Source of the DNA: Chromohalobacter marismortui
Lineage (GTDB): Bacteria > Pseudomonadota > Gammaproteobacteria > Pseudomonadales > Halomonadaceae
Assembly: GCF_004364315.1 (NCBI RefSeq)
Contig: NZ_SOBR01000001.1
Coordinates: 556,486-620,485, forward strand
Length of the DNA stretch: 64,000 nucleotides
Reading direction: 5' to 3'
Shown: in pieces, positions 1 through 7,678 of the stretch
Position numbering within the stretch: the stretch's first letter is position 1
How the letters are laid out: each line of letters begins with the position of its first letter
Made by a program: the position numbers and the translations under genes
The notes under the pieces: generated by a model
Told to the model about the DNA's origin: nothing
Databases searched by the model: none
The model's input: only the letters and a program-made list of their open reading frames with translations

Positions 1-102
1 TGCTCCACCGACTCCCCAGCCGACCAGGCCGCTCAGCATGAACGCCAGCACACTCAGGCGCGCCCATGGCCTCTTGAAGATAAGTGTATGTTTTCCCTGC
101 AT
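1..102 (-). CDS. 5' end of an unidentified membrane or exported protein (partial)
   Basis: An open frame on the minus strand starts at ATG 102 and runs off the left edge. It begins MQGKHTLIFKRPW and continues into a hydrophobic stretch (LSVLAFMLSGLVGWGVGG), so the product probably has an N-terminal membrane anchor or uncleaved signal. No clear Shine-Dalgarno precedes the ATG, and only 34 codons are visible. The family cannot be named. The AT-rich stretch to its right would hold its promoter. Confidence 0.45.
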   Translation of the reverse strand, partial: MQGKHTLIFKRPWARLSVLAFMLSGLVGWGVGGA

Positions 103-433
103 CGGTATTATAGACATTATGAGCTATGCCGTTTTTATGAAGAGAGTATTCTAAGCAGTGAGCTAATGTAAATAAAGGTATCTTATAAGTAAAATTAAAT
201 TAATTTTTACGAGTTGATCCATGTCATTTTAAACATACGTTCGAGGGGCGACGTAGCGAATCCGTTATTGAAGTTATGTTTTATCTTTGAATTATCGATT
301 CAATCGAGTGGGTTGGTAGAGGAAAAAGAAGAGTGAAGCGCAGCGACAGGCCGGGCACCTGACAAGGGGGACATGATATGCAGGCCTGACGCGGAACGGC
401 CCATGGTGCGTGAATTGTATACATGCGTTGTGT
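103..433. other. Intergenic region, AT-rich, likely promoter of the leftward gene
   Basis: About 330 bases without a convincing gene. The part from about 110 to 300 is AT-rich compared with its surroundings and lies directly upstream of the minus-strand gene that leaves the window. Near the right end, TGTATACA at 416-423 is a perfect 8-bp palindrome, and a near copy, TGTGTACA, lies at 429-436. The 13-bp centre spacing suggests a regulator site, but nothing identifies the regulator. Confidence 0.35.
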
Positions 434-463
434 ACAAAAAACCCCGCTCCAAAGGAGCGGGGT
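434..463 (-). terminator. Rho-independent terminator of the porin gene
   Basis: A perfect 10-bp inverted repeat (ACCCCGCTCC at 441-450, GGAGCGGGGT at 454-463) has a 3-nt loop. Read on the minus strand it is followed by a run of T. It lies about 30 bases past the stop codon of the minus-strand porin gene. Confidence 0.9.
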
Positions 464-493
464 GCCAAAAACGTCAGCTAGTCAAGAAAAGTC

Positions 494-1852
494 TTAGAAG
501 TTGAAACCGAAGTTGGTCTGCAGGCTGGTGTGCCAGTCGCCATCAGTCGGTGAACCGAAGTAGCCAAGCGCGTTCTTGTTGGCGACGACACTAAACCAAG
601 CGTAATACGGGCCGGCGGTGACCTTCATGCCCAGATCGTTGAGCATCGGGTCGTCGACATCGCCGAAACCACCATTGACGGGTGAATAATCGTCCGCCGG
701 GCTGATGTAGCTGAAGTCGTTATAGAAGTAGAGGTTGTCGATATCCCCCCAGTTGACGTCCATGCTGTACGCCAGGCTGGCGGAATACGTCTGGCCCTTG
801 GCAGGGATCAGATAGTTGAAGCCGAAGGCACCGACCTGGAGCACATTGTCGGAAATGCCGGATTCGGACTCGGCCGGGTTTTCGGCATCGTATTCGTAGG
901 CGGTGGCCTGCAACAGCGTGTACCAGTTGCCGTAGCTGCCGTTCAAGCCCACGGCGGCCTGCCAGTTGCTGCCGCTTTCGTTGGTCTGATTGTTGTAGAG
1001 CTGACCGCCCTTGGCCGAGACGTTGATCTCGGTGGTGTAGTCGGTGCCTTGACCGAAGGTATAGGCGACACGCGCGGCTACTTGGTTTTCTTCGGTGTTA
1101 CCCTGATTGCCACGTGTGTCGATATCACCATTATCTTCATAAGTGGCGTCAGTGGTGCCGCCAATCGCATTGGCGCCGTAGTGCTCGTTGCTGTTACCCA
1201 ACTGGTCGCTCTTGAAGAAAGCCAGCGAGGTGTCCCAGGCGCCCTGGGAGTGATCCCACTTGATACCGGCGTTCTGGTTGTCGTTGAAGCCGGCGAGATA
1301 CGGCAGGGTGCCGTACCAGCCCAGGTAGCCGTAGTCCATGTTGCCGAACGGCGTCTGGACCAGCCCCACCTTGACGGTGTCGTTGTCAGTGGCCTGATAG
1401 CCCAGCCAGCCCTTCTTGAGGAACTGGTAGCCGTCATAGAAGCGATACTCGAACGAGTACAGGAAGTCGTCGTGCTGACCGTCGACGCCGAGCACGAACT
1501 TGCCGAAGTCCATGTCGCCGGCGGTATCTTTGTCGACCTGGTCCCAGTCGTTATAAACGCCTTTCAACTGCAGGGTACCGCTGAACTGGGAATCCTGAAT
1601 CGATTCGATCAGCGAGCGGTTTTCCTGAGCGAGATCTCGCGTGCTCGAGGTTGCCTGCTCGCTGTCGGCGCTCGCGGTCGACTGCTGGGCGTTGAGCTGC
1701 TGCTCCATGCGCTCGACTTGTGCGCGCAGTGCATCCAGTTGGCGCTGCATGGCCTCGGTGTCTTGTTGTGCGAGGGCCGGGGCGGCAAAAGCCAGTGTGC
1801 CGGTGACGCCCATGGCGGCGAGGCCGGCTGCCTTGAATGATCGTTGTGCCAC
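494..1852 (-). CDS. Outer-membrane porin with N-terminal coiled coil
   Basis: The 452-residue protein has a clear signal peptide (cleavage near APALAQ, about residue 28). A short heptad-rich helix follows (QRQLDALRAQVERMEQQLN, about 35-54), as in OprO/OprP-type porins where it forms a periplasmic coiled coil. The rest is rich in Gly, Tyr, Asp and aromatic residues in an alternating pattern typical of beta-strands, and the chain ends NFGFNF with the terminal Phe used in outer-membrane assembly. The high Asp/Glu content fits a halophile. It likely passes small solutes or anions; the substrate cannot be read from sequence. It is monocistronic, with its own terminator and a promoter region shared with the divergent lipoprotein gene. 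Confidence 0.85.
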   Translation of the reverse strand: MAQRSFKAAGLAAMGVTGTLAFAAPALAQQDTEAMQRQLDALRAQVERMEQQLNAQQSTASADSEQATSSTRDLAQENRSLIESIQDSQFSGTLQLKGVYNDWDQVDKDTAGDMDFGKFVLGVDGQHDDFLYSFEYRFYDGYQFLKKGWLGYQATDNDTVKVGLVQTPFGNMDYGYLGWYGTLPYLAGFNDNQNAGIKWDHSQGAWDTSLAFFKSDQLGNSNEHYGANAIGGTTDATYEDNGDIDTRGNQGNTEENQVAARVAYTFGQGTDYTTEINVSAKGGQLYNNQTNESGSNWQAAVGLNGSYGNWYTLLQATAYEYDAENPAESESGISDNVLQVGAFGFNYLIPAKGQTYSASLAYSMDVNWGDIDNLYFYNDFSYISPADDYSPVNGGFGDVDDPMLNDLGMKVTAGPYYAWFSVVANKNALGYFGSPTDGDWHTSLQTNFGFNF

Positions 1853-2039
1853 TTTATTTTCTCCGTTTCCTGCTTAGGGTCGTGAGTCGTCGGATGGGCT
1901 GGGTCGCCCTTGCGAACTGACGTCAAGGAAACATCGAACCGGGCGATCGCATGCGCCCTTTCATGAGGCGCACGAGAGTACTACCACCCTCGGCATGAGA
2001 GGGCGTGATCACGCGAGGTGACCGTGTAGTGGGATGCGG

Positions 2040-2159
2040 TTCATAAGTTCCCTGAATTTTCTTCATTCTCGTTATGGCGCGCATCATACCGAAAGACATC
2101 GCTTTCATAAAGCGGTGTTATGAAAAACGGGGGCTAATCTAAGTTCAACTGTTATGAAA
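2040..2159. promoter_or_regulatory. Divergent promoter region with repeated TTTCATAA/TTATGAAA sites
   Basis: Between the porin gene (leftward) and the lipoprotein gene (rightward) a perfect inverted repeat is visible: TTTCATAA at 2103-2110 and TTATGAAA at 2118-2125, separated by 7 bp. A third half-site, TTATGAAA, lies at 2152-2159 and a partial one, TTCATAA, at 2040-2046. The clustering suggests an operator for a dimeric regulator controlling one or both genes. The regulator is unknown. Confidence 0.5.
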
Positions 2160-2253
2160 GGGGGGTGGTGCCGGGGCGAGCATGGTGGTGCACGGCGCCT
2201 CCTGCTAAGGTGCTCGCATGTCATACTCATGAAATCGTATCAGGAGACAACCG

Positions 2254-2463
2254 ATGCAACGTGCGTGGCCATGGTTGATGGTGGGACTCGTCGGACTGGG
2301 ACTGAGCGTGACGGGGTGTAGCTACACGCCTGCGCGTATCGATCCTGAGCCCATTATTGAAGTCGGAGACGGTCATCATGATCACGATGAGCGTCACGAG
2401 GGTGAGCATGGCCACGGCGGCGATTTCTGCCCACCGGGTCAAGCCAAGAAAGGCAATTGCTGA
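2254..2463 (+). CDS. Small His-rich lipoprotein
   Basis: The 69-residue precursor has a signal sequence ending in a lipobox (LSVTGC, Cys about residue 22), so the mature part is a lipid-anchored peptide of about 48 residues. It contains a His/Asp/Glu cluster (DGHHDHDERHEGEHGHGG) able to bind divalent metal such as Zn, Ni or Cu, and two more Cys near the C-terminus (FCPPGQAKKGNC). A Shine-Dalgarno (CAGGAG) precedes the ATG. The family is not recognised; metal binding is inferred from composition only. The gene stands alone and faces the antisense RNA locus downstream. Confidence 0.75.
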   Translation: MQRAWPWLMVGLVGLGLSVTGCSYTPARIDPEPIIEVGDGHHDHDERHEGEHGHGGDFCPPGQAKKGNC

Positions 2464-2515
2464 GGCAACGCTGCATCATCGCTTTGACGATGCGGGGCGG
2501 ACGTGTCGGTAGCAT

Positions 2516-2549
2516 AAAAACGCCATGGCCGAATATGTCGACCATGGCG
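2516..2549 (-). terminator. Terminator of the Rsm-type RNA
   Basis: CGCCATGG (2521-2528) and CCATGGCG (2542-2549) form an 8-bp stem. On the minus strand it is followed by UUUUU. On the plus strand no T tract follows, so it acts leftward. Confidence 0.85.
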
Positions 2550-2700
2550 CAAGATTCGTACTCCCTTGGCGTCTCCCTGACGCATCGGCACCTGCCGATT
2601 CCCTTGGGCGTCCTGCCCAACATGCATCCGTAACGCGCTGAACGACAGTGTCCCTTGTCTAACAAGCGATAGGCCGGCGAGCCAGGGGTCGATGACCCAT
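2516..2700 (-). ncRNA. CsrB/RsmX/RsmY/RsmZ-type RsmA-sequestering small RNA (candidate)
   Basis: Read on the minus strand this stretch is a chain of short hairpins and linkers carrying GGA motifs. They are: GACA-AGGGACAC-TGTC (about 2644-2659), GGGC-AGGAC-GCCC (2606-2618), linker AAGGGAAT (about 2598-2605), CGGC-AGGT-GCCG (2586-2597), GCGTC-AGGGA-GACGC (2569-2583) and linker AAGGGAGT (2560-2567). A strong terminator hairpin with five U follows (2516-2549). Repeated A(N)GGA motifs in loops and linkers are the signature of RNAs that titrate the translational regulator CsrA/RsmA under GacS/GacA control. The 5' end is uncertain: a further small hairpin, GGGTC-ATC-GACCC, lies at 2686-2698, and no GacA box was recognised. 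Overlapping minus-strand frames look non-coding. Confidence 0.78.
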
Positions 2701-2825
2701 GACCGGCCATGCCCCCTTTTTACCGCATGTTCATGACAACGAGACGTCAGCAACATGACGTTGTTGTGGCCACTTCTGGTACTATTCCCGGTTTTTCGTC
2801 CAATGCACTCAACGGGAACACGGCA

Positions 2826-4172
2826 ATGAATGCGGTTATTTTGGCCGTTCTGGTCATGGTAGGACTCGCCTTGGCGCGGGTATCGGTGGTCTTTGCGCTT
2901 ATCGTGGGGGCTCTGGTCGGAGGCCTGGCAGGCGGGCTGGGGCTCGATGAAACGCTCGCCGCGTTCAACGACGGCGTGGGAGGCGGTGCCAAAGTCGCAC
3001 TGGCCTATGCAACGCTGGGGGCATTTGCGGTAGCCATTTCACGCTCCGGACTTCCCGACTTGTTGGCCCAGCGTTTGATTCGTCTGCTTGGGCACGAGGC
3101 ATCTTATAAACGCCAATCGGTGGTCAAATACATCTTGCTCGGGTCATTGCTATTAGTCGCGATTTCCTCGCAGAATCTGATTCCCGTCCATATTGCCTTC
3201 ATTCCCATTCTCGTTCCGCCGTTGCTCAAGATCATGAATCCCCTGCGTCTGGATCGCCGCATGGTGGCCTGCGTTTTGACCTTCGGCCTAACGGCCCCTT
3301 ATATGTTGTTACCCGTCGGATTCGGGGCGATCTTTCTCAACGATATTCTATTGGCCAACATCAATTCGGCGGGCGAGGCCGCGGGACTCGAAGTGACACG
3401 CACCATGGTGCCACTGGCAATGGGCATTCCGGTGGCCGGCATGGCGCTGGGACTACTGGTCGCTGTATTCTTCTCTTACCGCAAGCCCCGCGATTATGAC
3501 TCGAGCGAAATCGTGACCAGTAACGTGCCGCATCATTCCGGCGAGATGAGTCTCCATAAACGTGGATTGGTCATGGCAGCCGTGGCTATTGTCGCGGCTT
3601 TATCGATTCAGCTTTATACCGGCTCGATGATCGTGGGTGGACTCGTCGGCTTCGCGTTATTGTCCTTGGGCGGGATTTTCAAGTGGCGAGAGGCCGATGA
3701 CCTGTTTACCAGCGGCATGCGCATGATGGCACTGATCGGCTTCATCATGATAACGGCGGCGGGGTTTGCGTCGGTCATGCAAGCCACCGGTGAGATCGAC
3801 ACCCTGGTCGAGAACGCTTTCGCCATTATCGGCGACAACCAGGGACTCGCCGCACTGATCATGTTGCTGGTCGGCCTCTTCATTACTCTGGGCATCGGCT
3901 CGTCGTTTTCGACGATTCCCATCATCGCTGCTATTTACGTGCCGCTGGCCATGCAGTTCGGCTTTTCGCCCATGGCGACGGTGGCGCTGGTAGGCACCGC
4001 CGCTGCGCTGGGCGATGCCGGCTCGCCGGCCTCCGATTCGACGCTGGGGCCGACCTCGGGGCTCAATGTCGATCGCCAGCACGACCATATCTGGGACTCC
4101 GTTGTCCCGACGTTTCTCCATTACAACATTCCGCTCATCGTCTTCGGATGGTTAGCGGCGATGTGGCTTTAA
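2826..4172 (+). CDS. Na+/H+ antiporter family membrane protein
   Basis: A protein of about 448 residues with many membrane segments and the arrangement of the Na+/H+ antiporter family related to NhaC and YuiF. Hydrophobic Gly-rich helices open the chain, [15 protein letters not shown] is mid-protein, and a late motif ([19 protein letters not shown]) is typical of that family's conserved C-terminal half. It would exchange Na+ (or another cation or organic substrate) for protons across the inner membrane. The open frame extends upstream to 2709, but ATG 2826 is preferred: it follows GGGAACAC at suitable spacing and begins directly with a membrane helix, whereas the upstream extension is hydrophilic and overlaps the promoter side of the antisense RNA. 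Confidence 0.85.
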   Translation: MNAVILAVLVMVGLALARVSVVFALIVGALVGGLAGGLGLDETLAAFNDGVGGGAKVALAYATLGAFAVAISRSGLPDLLAQRLIRLLGHEASYKRQSVVKYILLGSLLLVAISSQNLIPVHIAFIPILVPPLLKIMNPLRLDRRMVACVLTFGLTAPYMLLPVGFGAIFLNDILLANINSAGEAAGLEVTRTMVPLAMGIPVAGMALGLLVAVFFSYRKPRDYDSSEIVTSNVPHHSGEMSLHKRGLVMAAVAIVAALSIQLYTGSMIVGGLVGFALLSLGGIFKWREADDLFTSGMRMMALIGFIMITAAGFASVMQATGEIDTLVENAFAIIGDNQGLAALIMLLVGLFITLGIGSSFSTIPIIAAIYVPLAMQFGFSPMATVALVGTAAALGDAGSPASDSTLGPTSGLNVDRQHDHIWDSVVPTFLHYNIPLIVFGWLAAMWL

Positions 4173-4200
4173 CGGATTAAATAAAAAATAAACACAAGAC

Positions 4201-4229
4201 TTGGCAATAAGCGAAGAAGTGGCGATAAT
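4201..4229 (+). promoter_or_regulatory. Sigma-70 type promoter of mvaT
   Basis: TTGGCA at 4201-4206 and GATAAT at 4224-4229 are separated by exactly 17 bp, close to the -35/-10 consensus. They lie about 30 bp upstream of the mvaT start, with AGAGG as ribosome-binding site. Confidence 0.65.
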
Positions 4230-4261
4230 ATGAGCACATCCCAACTGCCTAGAGGTAAAGA

Positions 4262-4639
4262 ATGTCTCTGTTGAGCGAGTACATGAAAAAGGAACAGCTG
4301 CTGAAGCAACTCAGCGAAGAGTTGCAGCAGCTGGAAAAGGACCAGCGTCTGACAACAGAGCTGGAATTCAAGGAAAAGCTCGAAGCCTTGATGAAAGAGT
4401 ACGACAAGACACCCGCTGCTGTTATCGAAATGCTTGACCCGCAGCCGGATTCGCGTCCTGCGGCAGCCTCTCAGGCAACGACTGGCGGGCGCCGTAAGCG
4501 TAAGCTGAAGATCTACAAGAACCCCAACACCGGTGAAGTGGTGGAAACACGGGGTGGTAACCAAAAGACGCTCAAAGCGTGGAAAGACCAGTACGGCAAC
4601 GATACCGTCGAGTCCTGGTTGGTTCGCGTCGAGGACTAA
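4262..4639 (+). CDS. mvaT: MvaT-family H-NS-like xenogeneic silencer
   Basis: The 125-residue protein matches Pseudomonas MvaT/MvaU in length and layout. An N-terminal coiled-coil oligomerisation helix (about 4-60, with FKEKLEALMKEYDKT) is followed by a basic linker (GGRRKRKLK) and the C-terminal DNA-binding domain with KNPNTGEVVETRGGN and KTLKAWK. MvaT proteins polymerise on AT-rich DNA and silence horizontally acquired genes, so this protein is a likely regulator of the AT-rich glycan genes in this window. The gene is monocistronic, with its own promoter and terminator. A shorter relative without the DNA-binding half lies at 21740. Confidence 0.93.
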   Translation: MSLLSEYMKKEQLLKQLSEELQQLEKDQRLTTELEFKEKLEALMKEYDKTPAAVIEMLDPQPDSRPAAASQATTGGRRKRKLKIYKNPNTGEVVETRGGNQKTLKAWKDQYGNDTVESWLVRVED

Positions 4640-4654
4640 GCGTCCTTGGGATAA

Positions 4655-4696
4655 GCACTTTCCATTGAAAGTGCACTGAGTACGTCAAGCGTACTC
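4655..4696 (+). other. Two stem-loops in the mvaT 3' untranslated region
   Basis: GCACTTTC/GAAAGTGC (4655-4662 and 4667-4674, loop CATT) and GAGTACG/CGTACTC (4678-4684 and 4690-4696) are perfect inverted repeats in tandem just ahead of the terminator. They may stabilise the mRNA 3' end or bind a protein. Confidence 0.6.
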
Positions 4697-4702
4697 TCCG
4701 GA

Positions 4703-4734
4703 AAGGCTGATGCATCACGCATCAGCCTTTTTTT
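4703..4734 (+). terminator. Rho-independent terminator of mvaT
   Basis: An 11-bp stem (AAGGCTGATGC and GCATCAGCCTT, 4703-4729) is followed by a run of T. It works rightward for mvaT; the first A residues of the stem also give it some bidirectional character toward the convergent AraC-type gene. Confidence 0.92.
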
Positions 4735-4755
4735 ATGGGGCGCCAATGGGTGAGG

Positions 4756-5613
4756 CTAATGAATCGCTAAAAGCGGTACACCCAGTTCAAATCGCTCTAG
4801 TGGCGTATGCGGTGAAGCGCCTTCTTCCCACATCACCATGACAGGCTCTCCACTCAGCCATTCATTATGCGTCGGTAACCATTCGTATAACAGATAGGCA
4901 AATGCGCCGATGATGTTCTCCCTACCCGTTACACGCATCTTGGCTTGCCGCCGGCTAGGCATATGAACCTGTCGAAAGGCCATCGCCGGGGGCGTCACGC
5001 AGTCGCCCTGGACCCGGAAGCCAAAGTCGATGCGGACCCTGCCGGCTGGCGTGATATTCGGATCATCGTGATAGACCCAGGTACGCGCGGTCTGGCATCC
5101 CGCCAAGTACTGCTGCCAGCGTTGTGCGTAATAGCGCCACAAGCTGGGGTGAGCGCTCACCGGTACGTCACCGTAATGACGCGTCAAGAAACAGCGTGTC
5201 TCTCGTTGCGTTTCAACTGTCAGCGCCTCGGGGGCACGTCGAGGTACCGAATCACGCAGGCGGTCATGGAAGCGGCGGCGATAGTCGCTGGGCGATACGC
5301 CGAAGTAGCCATGGAAGGCGCGCGTGAAAATGGCATGACTGCGGTACCCGCAACTGATCGCGACGTCAAGCACCTGCATGGGCGTACGACATAGCAGCAA
5401 AGCCGCGCGCTCGAGCCGCAGCGAATCGCGATAGCGACCAGGCGAGATACCGAAGACACGGTTGAAGTTGCGTCTTATTTGCGCTTCTGAATACCCCAGA
5501 TAATTAGCAAGCTCGCTTATTGAAGGGCTGGCATCGGCGCGTTCATGCAGCCATATCTCGGCGGCACGCATGGCATTGAGGCTGGTTGATAACGATGACG
5601 CATGTGCCGTCAT
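4756..5613 (-). CDS. AraC-family regulator with GyrI-like effector domain
   Basis: A 285-residue protein. Residues about 10-115 hold two helix-turn-helix units of the AraC/XylS type (SISELANYLGYSEAQIRRNF; then VLDVAISCGYRSHAIFTRAF with the usual GVSPSDYRRR ending). The C-terminal half (about 130-285) resembles the GyrI/Rob-type small-molecule-binding domain, including the terminal FELGVPLLAIH-like strand. Such proteins sense amphipathic drugs or metabolites and activate transcription. The frame is open to 5733, but ATG 5613 is chosen because AAGGAG lies 7 nt upstream. No target gene is evident. Confidence 0.85.
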   Translation of the reverse strand: MTAHASSLSTSLNAMRAAEIWLHERADASPSISELANYLGYSEAQIRRNFNRVFGISPGRYRDSLRLERAALLLCRTPMQVLDVAISCGYRSHAIFTRAFHGYFGVSPSDYRRRFHDRLRDSVPRRAPEALTVETQRETRCFLTRHYGDVPVSAHPSLWRYYAQRWQQYLAGCQTARTWVYHDDPNITPAGRVRIDFGFRVQGDCVTPPAMAFRQVHMPSRRQAKMRVTGRENIIGAFAYLLYEWLPTHNEWLSGEPVMVMWEEGASPHTPLERFELGVPLLAIH

Positions 5614-6134
5614 GCACGATTCTCCTTGGTATTTGAGCGGTTTTGTTTGTAAGTCATCGCCGACGAGGTCCGTAAATGGCGGAAACATGATTGGAATTGC
5701 AAAGCCTAGTAGAATGAGAACCCTAATATGCAAATCAAGAAAAGGATAGTACGGAAATCATACGAAAAGGATGAGTTTTTTGGAATAATTTTTTATATAA
5801 ACATTGGTTAACAACTTAGCTTTGCTTCGTGTCAACCTGGTTGAATGCTTTGTCATTACGTCAGGTAATGATGGAGGAATGTCATTTTTTTATTAATAAT
5901 TCGTATAATAAACAGTGCCTTAAGGTTGTCGTGGAAGTAGCAAGGTGAGACTCAAGGATCAGAAGATAAGTGGGTGTTCATGCTATTTCTAGGGCTATAA
6001 CGCTTGGCATATGGCTTTCACGCATCAGAAAAGGGTGAGGTATTTCCTGAAATAAAGGGCGTTAACGGCGCCACCAAAGGCTACCCATAAAACCGAAAAC
6101 CGAAAGCAGTCAACGATAACTATTGGAGGTCGAG
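5614..6134. promoter_or_regulatory. Intergenic region with inverted repeat and -10 element before the Gly-rich lipoprotein
   Basis: About 520 bp, AT-rich in its middle. CATTAC (5854-5859) and GTAATG (5865-5870) form a perfect inverted repeat with a 5-bp spacer. A perfect -10 hexamer, TATAAT, lies at 5904-5909, but the matching -35 is weak, suggesting activator dependence. The presumed transcript would have a leader of about 215 nt before ATG 6135. No gene is supported here. Confidence 0.45.
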
Positions 6135-7520
6135 ATGCTTGGGGAACTCAAGGTACCGACAATGACGACGATCGTACTGGCACTGGCCCTGAGTGGCTGT
6201 AGTGGTAGTTCATCGGAGTCTCAACCCCTGGATGGGGGAGGTGGAAGCGGTCCCGACATGGGCAATAATGACGGCGGCGGCGGTAATGACGGCGGCGGTA
6301 ATAATGACGGCGGCAGTAATAACGGAGGTGATGGCGGTAATAATGGCGGCGGTGACATGGTCGATAATTCCACCGCCGCCGAACAAGTCGTCTCCGATGC
6401 AAGCGACGCCACGACGGGTGTTGGCGATACCGTGATCGGCGCGGGTGAGGCCATCTCGCAATCCGATATCGGCGGCGCCGGCTTCGTCACCGACGGTGCC
6501 GGCAATGTCGTCGTTGATGTCGGGGAAGGCGTCAATAGCCTCAGTACGGGGTTGCGTGACGGGCTCGGCAATCTGAGCGAAAACGACAATGCACTGGGAA
6601 CGACCTTGGGCGGCGCGACCTCGACGGTAGGAGACGTCGGTGAAGCGGTTTCATCCGCCAGCACCATCGTGACGGGGTTGAATACGCTCCCGGTCGTCGG
6701 CCAGCTCGATCAGAAGACCAACCTGGTATCGGGGCTCGGTGACACGGTCAACCAGCTCGGGGTGGCGGTGACCTCTACCGCAGACTCGCTGACGTCGTCA
6801 CTGACGGCGGAAGACGGCCATCTGAGCGGGCTGACCACCGAAGTCACAGGTGTCGTTCGTCCACTTGTCACCAATCTGGAAGGTACCACCCAAAAGCTGG
6901 GTGATGGCCTCGGTGTCGGCCAGCCGGTCGATAATCTGTTGACCTCGGTCGGTGGTGTCGTCACCCAACTCGGTGGCCGCGTCGGCGAACGTTCCGAGGC
7001 TCTCGGCGGGCTGGGCGGCACCCTGCAAGGCGTCGGCAATGCCGTGGCCGATCTGGGCGGTGTCGTCAATGGCGAAGGCAATGACGGCGGACTGCTTGGC
7101 GGCGTGACCGGCGGCAAAGGAGGCTTGCTCGGTGGCGTGACAGGGGGCAATGCCGATGGCGAAGGCGGCGGCTTGCTCGGCGGTCTGACCGGTGGTGAAG
7201 GAGGCTTGCTCGGCGGTGTAACCGGCGGCCTGGCCGGCGGCGGAGAAGACGCTGACGGCCAAGGACTGGTCGGTGGTCTCGTCGGTGGTTTGACCGAGAC
7301 CACGGGGGGGCTGACCGGTGGTGCCTCCAGCGACGACAACGACAGCGGCAGCAAAGGACTCGTTGGCGGCTTGGTCGGCGGCGTGACCGATACGGTGTCA
7401 GGCGTGACCGGCGGTTTGACCAGCGGTTCGGTCGTCGGCGGCGATGGCAGCGATCAAGACAGCGAGCGCAATGGGCTACTCGGCAATCTGCTGGGCGGTA
7501 GCCTGCTGGGTCGCAACTAA
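6135..7520 (+). CDS. Gly-rich repeat lipoprotein (collagen-like annotated type)
   Basis: A protein of about 461 residues opening with a lipoprotein signal (TIVLALALSGCSG, Cys about residue 22). A Gly/Asn/Asp-rich spacer (about 30-75) comes next. A middle region of about 200 residues carries repeated LxxxxGLGDTVxxLG-like heptads, and a C-terminal half is built of GLLGGVTGG / GLVGGLVGG repeats. Similar proteins in Halomonas and relatives are often called collagen-like, but the repeats are not strict Gly-X-Y. A surface or matrix role is inferred. TTGGAGG at 6123-6129 is the Shine-Dalgarno for ATG 6135; the in-frame TTG at 6123 is part of that site, not the start. The gene lies immediately upstream of a TpsB-type transporter and the tad locus. 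Confidence 0.75.
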   Translation: MLGELKVPTMTTIVLALALSGCSGSSSESQPLDGGGGSGPDMGNNDGGGGNDGGGNNDGGSNNGGDGGNNGGGDMVDNSTAAEQVVSDASDATTGVGDTVIGAGEAISQSDIGGAGFVTDGAGNVVVDVGEGVNSLSTGLRDGLGNLSENDNALGTTLGGATSTVGDVGEAVSSASTIVTGLNTLPVVGQLDQKTNLVSGLGDTVNQLGVAVTSTADSLTSSLTAEDGHLSGLTTEVTGVVRPLVTNLEGTTQKLGDGLGVGQPVDNLLTSVGGVVTQLGGRVGERSEALGGLGGTLQGVGNAVADLGGVVNGEGNDGGLLGGVTGGKGGLLGGVTGGNADGEGGGLLGGLTGGEGGLLGGVTGGLAGGGEDADGQGLVGGLVGGLTETTGGLTGGASSDDNDSGSKGLVGGLVGGVTDTVSGVTGGLTSGSVVGGDGSDQDSERNGLLGNLLGGSLLGRN

Positions 7521-7565
7521 CGCCAAGCAGCACTGAGAGATATTGAACGCCAACGACGCAGCAAG

Positions 7566-7593
7566 GTGCCCTCATGGACCGCCATGAGGGCAC
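7566..7593. other. Long perfect stem-loop between lipoprotein and tpsB genes
   Basis: A 12-bp perfect inverted repeat (GTGCCCTCATGG at 7566-7577, CCATGAGGGCAC at 7582-7593) with a 4-nt loop. A second GC-rich inverted repeat (GGTGCC/GGCACC) follows directly. There is no T tract, so it is not a classical terminator. It may attenuate read-through or protect the upstream mRNA. Confidence 0.6.
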
Positions 7594-7678
7594 GCCCGGT
7601 GCCCGGCACCGGCACCCGAGAGCCGCCACCACACCATAACGAGCGGCTCCGACAAGACACACACAGGGAAGCTACACT

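Noticed and set aside
1049..1840. Long plus-strand frame opposite the porin gene
   Set aside because: It is the antisense shadow of a clear signal-peptide porin; its translation is low in conserved features and has no ribosome site.
2354..2756. Two minus-strand frames of 105-118 codons
   Set aside because: They cross the hairpin/GGA array and the terminator. The structure is better explained as a small RNA, and the proteins look random.
6135..7520. Calling the Gly-rich lipoprotein a TpsA exoprotein
   Set aside because: It has a lipobox instead of a plain signal peptide and lacks the N-terminal TPS secretion domain.
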